Source of the DNA: an uncultured Alphaproteobacteria bacterium | GTDB lineage: Bacteria; Pseudomonadota; Alphaproteobacteria; Rickettsiales; UBA1997 | Direction of reading: 5' to 3' | Assembly (NCBI GenBank): GCA_903959715.1 | Contig: CAJBXX010000133.1 | Coordinates: 1-5,008 of the forward strand | Length of the DNA stretch: 5,008 nucleotides | Shown here: piece by piece, positions 1 to 4,986 of the stretch | How the letters are laid out: each line of letters starts with the position of its first letter | How positions within the stretch are numbered: position 1 is the stretch's first letter | The notes under the pieces: generated by a model | What the model saw: the letters and a program-made list of their open reading frames with translations, nothing else | What the model was told of the DNA's origin: nothing | Databases searched by the model: none | Program-made: the position numbers and the translations under genes

Positions 1-28
1 GCGAAATTATACGCGCCCATTCATTGCG

Positions 29-1348
29 ATGACTCAACCAAGCTCTCCTTACGCCGTCCCTGGATCGGGTCATATTACTGGCAACCCCTTATCTTCTAGA
101 TACAATGATACATTGGGCGAAAATTTAAATTTTTTGAAAGAAGATTTTAAAGAATTACTTAATCTTTCGATGGGAAGCGATGAGAAGAAATTAAAAAAAT
201 TTGATAAAGAGCTAAAAAAATTAAAAACATTTATTCCCAATGTCGAAAATGAATTGGCAAAATTTTATGTTGAGAAATTGGCGAGTTCGACAGGTTTTAA
301 TTCCCAAGATCATGATTTTGACAAAATCTTTAAAAGCGATGATTCGAGAAGGCTTTTTTTAGATGCCTTAAAAGAAAATGTCAAAAATGAAGTTAGAGAT
401 AAGTTTAATAATGAGGCTAGGGGGAAATTTTTAATAGGTGGAGATTTAGAAGCATTTGAAATTTTGAAAAATAAATCACCAATTTTTGATCCTTCAAAGC
501 AAAATGATAATATTAAAAATTATGCTAGACAGGCGTTGGACGAGTTATCTAAATTGCCACAAAACAGAGATCATAAAGATTTTTTGAAAAAGTTAAAGCA
601 AGAATTTGAATCTTTGGAATCGCAAAGCGTTGATTCGATGATGGTAAGATCTACAATTTCTCAAAAAGCAAATGGCTTAACCAGAGAAATTCGTAAAACT
701 TTTCAACAAGATAATGAATTTTTGAAAAATCTTAACAAAGAGCATTTGAGTTTTGAAAGAGAAGATACCATTGAAAAATTGATTGAAATACAAAAAAGAT
801 TAGATCAATACGAGCCTTTTTTTGCAGATAGTAATTCGCAGAGTCGTGGCTCGGAAGCTAGATCTTCGAGCCAAACTTCCGTTTTATCGAGGGCGTCTTC
901 TTTTTCAGTAAGAAGAACTTCTGGTTCCGCGATGAGTAAAGTTTCGGCAGATAGAAGCTACTCTGGTGATGGCTTTGAAGCAATAAATATTTATAAAGAA
1001 GTTAAAAATTTAATGGCAAAAATTATAAAAACAAATCCCGAAGTAGAAACCGCAATAGAAGAATATAAATCTCAATCTCAATCAGGTTATAGTTTTGTAA
1101 AGCCTACTGCAAAAAAATCTAATGTGGAAATGCTTCTTGAACAATTGACAAGAGATGAGAAGACGCAATTGCTTAATAAGTTAACTAATGAAGGCACAAC
1201 AATTTCCCTCTCTTCTGATCAGCAATTTTCAAGCACTAGGCAAGCTTCGGAAGGTCCAAGCTCGATTACTAGAGTCCTGAGCACTAGGGAAGCTTCTCTT
1301 CGTAGTCAAACTCCTGATAGTCAAAATAGTGTTGGAAGTTCATTATAA
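29..1348 (+). CDS. Uncharacterised charged, serine-rich helical protein (possible effector), start uncertain
   Basis: I do not recognise the family. The 439-residue reading is rich in Lys, Glu, Asn and Ser. Residues about 30-262 look mostly helical and charged (for example the Lys/Glu run near 52-66). A serine-rich, probably disordered linker covers about 267-314. A second helical block spans about 316-388, and a Ser/Thr/Arg/Gln-rich tail runs to the C-terminus and contains STRQAS (402-407) and STREAS (418-423). I see no signal peptide, membrane segment or enzyme motif, so it is probably soluble, or exported without a Sec signal. The start is doubtful: no Shine-Dalgarno precedes the ATG at 29, and the frame stays open to base 2 without a stop, so the gene may begin outside the window. 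The stop TAA at 1346-1348 is followed by an A/T stem-loop. A secreted host-interaction protein is conceivable in an endosymbiont, but that is a guess from composition. That it is a real gene is well supported by length and composition. Confidence 0.8.
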   Translation: MTQPSSPYAVPGSGHITGNPLSSRYNDTLGENLNFLKEDFKELLNLSMGSDEKKLKKFDKELKKLKTFIPNVENELAKFYVEKLASSTGFNSQDHDFDKIFKSDDSRRLFLDALKENVKNEVRDKFNNEARGKFLIGGDLEAFEILKNKSPIFDPSKQNDNIKNYARQALDELSKLPQNRDHKDFLKKLKQEFESLESQSVDSMMVRSTISQKANGLTREIRKTFQQDNEFLKNLNKEHLSFEREDTIEKLIEIQKRLDQYEPFFADSNSQSRGSEARSSSQTSVLSRASSFSVRRTSGSAMSKVSADRSYSGDGFEAINIYKEVKNLMAKIIKTNPEVETAIEEYKSQSQSGYSFVKPTAKKSNVEMLLEQLTRDEKTQLLNKLTNEGTTISLSSDQQFSSTRQASEGPSSITRVLSTREASLRSQTPDSQNSVGSSL

Positions 1349-1361
1349 TTTAGCAAAGAAA

Positions 1362-1393
1362 TTATTATAAATTTTCATTAAAATTAATAATAA
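1362..1393. repeat. A/T-only stem-loop after the first gene
   Basis: Bases 1362-1375 and 1380-1393 form an inverted repeat of 14 positions with one mismatch (A1369 against A1386) around a CATT loop. It begins 14 bases after the stop of the upstream gene. It could end or stabilise that transcript, but the stem has no G or C and no T-run follows on the + strand, so it is not a classic intrinsic terminator. In a spacer this A/T-rich a chance inverted repeat is possible, although this length is more than expected. Confidence 0.45.
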
Positions 1394-1476
1394 AAATTCT
1401 CGAAAAAAAATTTGCAAAATCTAAATAATCAGGCAAAATGTGAATATAAATATTTTCAAGCTTAATTTTTTCACAA

Positions 1477-4158
1477 ATGATTTCTAAAAAATTCGTATAT
1501 TCTTTTGGCGACGGCAATTCCGAAGGCGATGCCTCGATGAAAAATCTTTTAGGAGGCAAGGGCGCTAATTTGGCAGAAATGTCGAAAATGGGTTTGCCGG
1601 TCCCGCTTGGCTTCACCATTACCACCGAGGTTTGTGATGCTTATTATAAAAATAAAAAATCTTTCCCCGCCGAATTAAAAATCCAAGTTGAAAATGCTTT
1701 AAATTTTATTGAAAATAAAATCGGTGCTAAATTTGGCGATGAGCAAAATCCACTTTTATTTTCGGTGCGATCAGGTGCCCGCGCCTCAATGCCGGGAATG
1801 ATGGATACGGTTTTAAATTTAGGCTTAAATGACAAAACTGTTTTGGGTTTAGCGAAAAATAGTGATAATAAAAGATTCGCCTTTGATTCTTACCGACGCT
1901 TTATTCAGATGTATTCCGATGTGGTTTTGGGAGTCGATCACTATAATTTTGAAGTAATTTTTGATGATAAAAAACAAGAATTCGGCGCGTTAAACGATAC
2001 TGATTTAAATGCCGAACAACTTGAAGAAATTGTTGAAATTTTTAAAGCCGAAGTCAAAAAAGAATTAGGTCATGATTTTCCGCAATCCGTTCACCAACAA
2101 TTGTGGGGAGCGATTGAGGCGGTTTTTGCTTCATGGATGAATGATCGCGCCATTACTTACCGTTCGCTCAACAATATTCCTGCTGAATGGGGAACTGCGG
2201 TTAATGTGCAATCGATGGTTTTTGGCAATATGGGCGAAACCTCGGCGACCGGAGTTGCCTTTACGCGCAATCCATCGACAGGCGCCAAAGAACTTTACGG
2301 CGAATATTTAATTAACGCACAAGGTGAAGATGTCGTCGCCGGAATTCGCACTCCGCAATCAATTACAATTCAAGGCAAAGAGCAATTAAATTCAGTGTTG
2401 CCATCGATGCAAGAAACCATGCCCGATGTTTTTTTAGAGCTTGAAAAAATTTATAAAAAACTCGAATTGCATTATCGCGATATGCAAGATATCGAATTTA
2501 CTGTCCAAAATAAAAAATTATGGATGCTCCAAACCCGCTCTGGTAAAAGGACGGCGCACGCTGCCGTAAAAATCGCCGTCGATATGGTGAATGAAAAATT
2601 GATCGATAAAAATGAAGCTTTGCTTCGCATTGATCCAGCGAGTCTTGATCAACTTTTGCATCCAACTCTTGATCCAAAAGCACAAGTTAAAATTATTGCT
2701 AAAGGCTTGCCAGCATCTCCTGGTGCCGCTTCGGGCATTGTAGTATTTTCATCGCAAGAAGCCGAGCGTCGCTTCGAAAATGGTGATAAAGTAATTTTGG
2801 TGCGAGTTGAAACCAGCCCCGAAGACATCAAGGGCATGCATGTTTCGCAAGGAATTTTAACGGCACGCGGTGGCATGACATCTCACGCGGCGGTTGTGGC
2901 TCGAGGCATGGGAACGCCTTGTGTTTCTGGTGCCACAGGTTTGCATGTTGATAATTCGGGTAAATTTTTTAGTGCCAATGGCGTTAAAGTTAAAGAGGGT
3001 GAATTGATAACAATCAATGGCTCAAATGGTGATGTTATTATTGGCAATGTGCCAACGCTAAAACCAAATTTATCGGGTGATTTTGAAACGATTATGCTTT
3101 GGGCTGATGAGGTTCGCAGTCTTAGAGTGCGAACTAACGCCGAAACTCCGCTTGATTGTCAAGTGGCGCGTGATTTTGGTGCCGAAGGAGTTGGTTTATG
3201 CCGAACCGAGCATATGTTTTTTAACGAAGATCGCATCATCGCGGTGCGTCAAATGATATTGGCAGAAAATCTTGAAGGTCGCAAAAAAGCTCTAGAAAAG
3301 TTATTGCCAATGCAAAGAAAAGATTTCGTCGAAATATTCAAAATTATGGCGGGATTGCCCGTCACTATTCGTTTGCTTGACCCACCACTTCACGAATTTT
3401 TGCCTCACAAAGAAAGTGAAATTCAAGAAGTAGCAAAAGTTGCGGGAGTTGAGGTTGATTATGTCAAATATCGAACTCAACAATTACAAGAACAAAATCC
3501 AATGCTTGGTCATCGCGGTTGTAGGCTCGGAATTTCTTATCCAGAAATTTACGAAATGCAAGTGCGTGCTATTTTTGAAGCGGCGACAATTGTTAAAAAA
3601 GAAACGCAAAAAGATGTTTTGCTCGAAGTTATGATACCATTGGTTGCAACGCGTAAAGAAATTCAAATTATGCGTCAATTGGTTATCGATGTTGAGAAAG
3701 CGGTAGTAGCAGAGCAGGGCGTTGAGCTAAAATATATGGTTGGCACCATGATTGAATTGCCTCGGGCGGCGTTGATTGCCGATAAAATCGCCGAAGAAGC
3801 CGAATTTTTTAGTTTCGGAACCAACGATTTAACTCAAACCACTTTTGGATTATCGCGCGATGATGCTGGAAATTTCTTAGGACATTATCAAAAAGCCGGA
3901 ATTTTAGAAAAAGATCCATTCGCCGAACTTGACCAAGAAGGAGTAGGAGAGCTTATAAAAATCGCAACGCAAAAAGGCAAGCAAACGCGTCAAAATATTA
4001 AGCTTGGAATTTGCGGTGAACATGGCGGAAATCCTGCTTCGATTGAATTTTGTCACAATGTTGGGTTACATTATGTTTCATGTTCGCCATATCGAGTTCC
4101 GATTGCAAGGCTTTCGGCGGCTCGTGCAGTTTTAAAAAATAAAAACTTTAAAAAATAA
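1477..4158 (+). CDS. ppdK: Pyruvate, phosphate dikinase
   Basis: This cytoplasmic enzyme interconverts pyruvate + ATP + Pi with PEP + AMP + PPi. It allows PEP synthesis, or ATP formation from PEP and PPi. The 893 residues match the usual bacterial length and all three domains are intact. The N-terminal ATP-binding domain (about 1-360) carries GGKGANLAEM with Lys28, SVRSG with Arg98, and DIEFTVQ followed by LQTRSGKRT (Glu340, Arg354). The swivelling phosphohistidine domain (about 400-525) has GGMTSHAAVVARGMGTP with catalytic His470. The C-terminal PEP/pyruvate barrel (about 535-890) has CRTEHM (Arg576), RLLDPPLHEF (Arg632), Glu760, SFGTNDLTQ (Asn783) and GICGEHGG with Cys846. From memory these sit at a constant +15 offset from the Clostridium symbiosum enzyme (His455, Cys831). 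The ATG at 1477 gives the normal MxxKxVYSFGDG opening, though no clear Shine-Dalgarno precedes it. No frameshift or missing key residue is seen. Spacers on both sides suggest a single-gene transcription unit. Confidence 0.98.
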   Translation: MISKKFVYSFGDGNSEGDASMKNLLGGKGANLAEMSKMGLPVPLGFTITTEVCDAYYKNKKSFPAELKIQVENALNFIENKIGAKFGDEQNPLLFSVRSGARASMPGMMDTVLNLGLNDKTVLGLAKNSDNKRFAFDSYRRFIQMYSDVVLGVDHYNFEVIFDDKKQEFGALNDTDLNAEQLEEIVEIFKAEVKKELGHDFPQSVHQQLWGAIEAVFASWMNDRAITYRSLNNIPAEWGTAVNVQSMVFGNMGETSATGVAFTRNPSTGAKELYGEYLINAQGEDVVAGIRTPQSITIQGKEQLNSVLPSMQETMPDVFLELEKIYKKLELHYRDMQDIEFTVQNKKLWMLQTRSGKRTAHAAVKIAVDMVNEKLIDKNEALLRIDPASLDQLLHPTLDPKAQVKIIAKGLPASPGAASGIVVFSSQEAERRFENGDKVILVRVETSPEDIKGMHVSQGILTARGGMTSHAAVVARGMGTPCVSGATGLHVDNSGKFFSANGVKVKEGELITINGSNGDVIIGNVPTLKPNLSGDFETIMLWADEVRSLRVRTNAETPLDCQVARDFGAEGVGLCRTEHMFFNEDRIIAVRQMILAENLEGRKKALEKLLPMQRKDFVEIFKIMAGLPVTIRLLDPPLHEFLPHKESEIQEVAKVAGVEVDYVKYRTQQLQEQNPMLGHRGCRLGISYPEIYEMQVRAIFEAATIVKKETQKDVLLEVMIPLVATRKEIQIMRQLVIDVEKAVVAEQGVELKYMVGTMIELPRAALIADKIAEEAEFFSFGTNDLTQTTFGLSRDDAGNFLGHYQKAGILEKDPFAELDQEGVGELIKIATQKGKQTRQNIKLGICGEHGGNPASIEFCHNVGLHYVSCSPYRVPIARLSAARAVLKNKNFKK

Positions 4159-4240
4159 TAACAATTTTTAATTAATAAAATTTTTTGTAAGTTTTGTTAA
4201 AAAAAATCAATAATTTTTTAAATCAATAAAATGAAGCACA

Positions 4241-4271
4241 TATTATTAATTTTATCAAAAATTTAATAATA
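4241..4271. repeat. A/T-rich stem-loop between ppdK and the small ORF
   Basis: TATTATTAA (4241-4249) is the exact reverse complement of TTAATAATA (4263-4271). The stem extends inward by TTTT/AAAA past a single bulged T (4262), leaving an ATCA loop. It lies about 80 bases after the ppdK stop and just upstream of the candidate promoter of the next ORF. It may be a 3'-end structure of the ppdK transcript, but no T-tract follows. The composition is so A/T-biased that chance must be considered. Confidence 0.4.
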
Positions 4272-4274
4272 TTA

Positions 4275-4302
4275 TTCACAGTTTGAAATTTTTTGTTAAA
4301 AT
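4275..4302 (+). promoter_or_regulatory. Candidate sigma70 promoter with extended -10
   Basis: TTCACA (4275-4280) matches the TTGACA -35 consensus at five of six positions. After a 16-bp spacer, TAAAAT (4297-4302) matches the -10 consensus at five of six and is preceded by TGT (4294-4296), an extended -10. Transcription would start near 4309, giving an untranslated leader of about 42 bases before the ATG at 4351. Spacing and the TGn motif support it. The A/T background makes -10-like matches common, so this is a prediction. Confidence 0.4.
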
Positions 4303-4308
4303 AAAAAC

Positions 4309-4323
4309 TTGATAATTTATCAA
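4309..4323. promoter_or_regulatory. 15-bp palindrome at the predicted transcription start
   Basis: TTGATAA (4309-4315) and TTATCAA (4317-4323) form a perfect inverted repeat around a single central T. It falls on the predicted +1 region of the candidate promoter, where a repressor operator could sit. As RNA only a short A/U-rich hairpin could form. No regulator gene is present in the window. Operator function is inferred from position and symmetry only. Confidence 0.3.
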
Positions 4324-4350
4324 AAAATAATAACAAAATAAAACTCAATT

Positions 4351-4524
4351 ATGAATAATTTTTATAAAATCGTTAAAAAAAATATCATCAAAATTTCAAC
4401 TGTAATTTTGTTTTTTGTGCTTAGTTCAAATAGTGCGTGCGAGGATCAAAATAATAGACATGACAATGGTCGCGGGCGTGGTTTTGGATTTGAATCGGCT
4501 AAATTTTATCAAAATACAAAATAG
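4351..4524 (+). CDS. Small secreted peptide or lipoprotein-like protein (57 aa)
   Basis: This short ORF is unrecognised by family. The N-terminus (MNNFYKIVKKNIIK) is basic, followed by a hydrophobic stretch ISTVILFFVLSS (residues 15-26) and then SNSAC, which together resemble a Sec signal peptide. Cleavage could fall after Ala29, or Cys30 could be lipidated, although Asn at -3 is a poor lipobox fit. The mature part would be only about 28 residues, polar, with a Gly/Arg/Phe patch (NGRGRGFGF). The ATG at 4351 is the only good start: an in-frame TAA lies at 4339-4341. There is no obvious Shine-Dalgarno, but a candidate extended -10 promoter lies 48 bases upstream. The stop TAG (4522-4524) directly abuts a palindrome-rich tract. 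The ordered n-h-c signal architecture argues for a real gene; its short length and unknown family argue for caution. It could be an envelope peptide, but the function is unknown. Confidence 0.55.
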   Translation: MNNFYKIVKKNIIKISTVILFFVLSSNSACEDQNNRHDNGRGRGFGFESAKFYQNTK

Positions 4525-4531
4525 GTTTGTT

Positions 4532-4546
4532 GCAAATTAAATTTGC
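4532..4546. repeat. Perfect 15-bp palindrome
   Basis: GCAAATT (4532-4538) and AATTTGC (4540-4546) are perfect reverse complements around one A, eight bases after the small ORF's stop. Bases 4536-4548 (ATTAAATTTGCTT) recur exactly at 4556-4568, so this palindrome and the next hairpin share sequence and probably arose by local duplication. Confidence 0.6.
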
Positions 4547-4557
4547 TTGCTACGCAT

Positions 4558-4578
4558 TAAATTTGCTTCGCAAATTTA
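4558..4578. repeat. Perfect hairpin, 9-bp stem and TTC loop
   Basis: TAAATTTGC (4558-4566) pairs with GCAAATTTA (4570-4578) around a TTC loop. It lies about 34 bases past the small ORF's stop and could act as a 3'-end hairpin for that transcript, but only a short, mixed T-containing stretch follows (4581-4588), so terminator function is weakly supported. Confidence 0.55.
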
Positions 4579-4599
4579 GCTTAATATTGAATCGCTTCG

Positions 4600-4625
4600 T
4601 CGCGAATGAATCGCGACATTCGCGA
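4600..4625. repeat. Inverted repeat with three TCGCGA sites
   Basis: TCGCGAATG (4600-4608) is the exact reverse complement of CATTCGCGA (4617-4625). The 8-base loop is AATCGCGA, so the self-complementary hexamer TCGCGA occurs three times in 26 bases (4600, 4611, 4620). Alternative pairings among the three are possible. Confidence 0.6.
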
Positions 4626-4636
4626 TGAAATTTCTC

Positions 4637-4664
4637 ACCCTCTCCCCGCAAGCGGGGCGAGGGT
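4637..4664. repeat. GC-rich hairpin of the CCCTCTCCCCGC type
   Basis: ACCCTC (4637-4642) pairs with GAGGGT (4659-4664), and CCCCG (4644-4648) with CGGGG (4653-4657), around a CAAG loop with one internal mismatch (T4643/C4658). From memory, very similar CTCTCCCCGC/GCGGGG-GAGGG palindromes are scattered between genes in many proteobacterial genomes. It is the strongest G/C stem in the window, but no T-run follows it. Confidence 0.65.
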
Positions 4665-4735
4665 TTGGGTGGCTTACAAAACTACATTTAGAAAAAACTC
4701 ATCAAGCTTTCGGTGCCATAGCTCTCCCCTTGAGG

Positions 4736-4784
4736 GTTATTTGCGTTAAAAAAATAGCCTAAACGGCTATTTTTAGCAAATAAC
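4736..4784. terminator. Nested terminator-like hairpin, copy 1
   Basis: The inner stem AAAAATAGCC (4750-4759) pairs perfectly with GGCTATTTTT (4765-4774) around a TAAAC loop. It has the intrinsic-terminator layout in both directions: a T-run on the + strand side, and seven T on the minus strand (complement of A 4748-4754). An outer arm, GTTATTTGC (4736-4744) with GCAAATAAC (4776-4784), adds 9 bp. No gene is seen to end here within the window, so it may serve a minus-strand transcript from the right or be part of the repeat element itself. Confidence 0.5.
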
Positions 4785-4813
4785 GGGATTAGGAGCGAAG
4801 GCGACGCAATCCC
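4785..4813. repeat. GGGATT/AATCCC imperfect hairpin, copy 1
   Basis: GGGATT (4785-4790) pairs with AATCCC (4808-4813). After a 4-base bulge, GCG (4795-4797) can pair with CGC (4805-4807). The segment reads like GGAGCGAAG-GCGACGCAATCC, which resembles from memory the GAGCGAAGCGACG-AATCC interspersed palindromes of Rickettsia-like genomes. Confidence 0.5.
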
Positions 4814-4832
4814 TGGGGCGAGTCGTCTTCGA

Positions 4833-4854
4833 AATCAAAATGAATATTTTGATT
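4833..4854. repeat. AATCAAAAT/ATTTTGATT hairpin, copy 1
   Basis: A perfect 9-bp inverted repeat (4833-4841 with 4846-4854) encloses a GAAT tetraloop. It is the third stem of the tandem unit and recurs at 4965-4986. Confidence 0.55.
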
Positions 4855-4879
4855 GAGAAAAGCGACGAAGCCTTGCGTT

Positions 4880-4912
4880 AAAAAAATAGCCTAAACGGCT
4901 ATTTTTAGCAAA
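4880..4912. terminator. Terminator-like hairpin, copy 2
   Basis: The same inner stem as copy 1 (4882-4891 with 4897-4906, loop TAAAC), with the A-run 4880-4886 giving seven T on the minus strand. The long outer arm of copy 1 is lost: only TTGC (4873-4876) against GCAA (4908-4911) remains, because the unit boundary cuts through that arm. Confidence 0.45.
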
Positions 4913-4916
4913 TAAC

Positions 4917-4945
4917 GGGATTAGGAGCGAAGGCGACGCAATCCC
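4917..4945. repeat. GGGATT/AATCCC imperfect hairpin, copy 2
   Basis: Identical to the copy at 4785-4813, shifted by 132 bases: GGGATT (4917-4922) pairs with AATCCC (4940-4945). Confidence 0.5.
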
Positions 4946-4964
4946 TGGGGCGAGTCGTCTTCGA

Positions 4965-4986
4965 AATCAAAATGAATATTTTGATT
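4965..4986. repeat. AATCAAAAT/ATTTTGATT hairpin, copy 2
   Basis: Identical to the copy at 4833-4854, shifted by 132 bases, with the same 9-bp stem and GAAT loop. It is followed by GCGACGAAGCAATGA (4994-5008), which ends the window and looks like half of a larger interspersed palindrome. Confidence 0.55.

Larger units (their letters stand above)
4741..4871. repeat. 131-bp tandem repeat unit, copy 1
   Basis: These 131 bases recur without any difference at 4873-5003. The unit carries three inverted repeats in order: the AAAAATAGCC/GGCTATTTTT hairpin (4750-4774), GGGATT/AATCCC (4785-4790 with 4808-4813), and AATCAAAAT/ATTTTGATT (4833-4841 with 4846-4854, loop GAAT). TCGTC (4823-4827) and GACGA (4864-4868) could enclose the last. 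It contains no open frame through its length on the minus strand and shows no transposase or terminal target duplication. Confidence 0.95.

Noticed and set aside
1412..1450. Promoter for ppdK (TTGCAA at 1412, TATAAA at 1445)
   Set aside because: The spacing is 27 bp, far outside the usual 16-19; A/T background makes such boxes common, so I could not support a promoter here.
1365..1625. 86-codon minus-strand ORF overlapping the start of ppdK
   Set aside because: It is antisense to the conserved N-terminal motifs of ppdK and has no recognisable domain; its frame is explained by the codon pattern of the real gene.
3440..3678. Overlapping 64-codon ORFs on both strands inside ppdK
   Set aside because: They lie wholly within the conserved C-terminal barrel of ppdK and have no features of their own.
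1477..4158. Fusion or regulatory-partner arrangement around ppdK
   Set aside because: The protein is a standard three-domain length, and no bifunctional kinase/phosphorylase regulator gene lies next to it in the window.
4625..4762. 45-codon + strand ORF starting at the ATG at 4625
   Set aside because: It reads straight through the GC-rich hairpin and into the first tandem-repeat hairpin; its peptide is a translation of palindromic repeats, without a ribosome site.
4785..4813. tRNA-like acceptor stem in GGGATT...AATCCC
   Set aside because: The enclosed 17 bases are far too short for a tRNA and contain no T-loop or anticodon arm.
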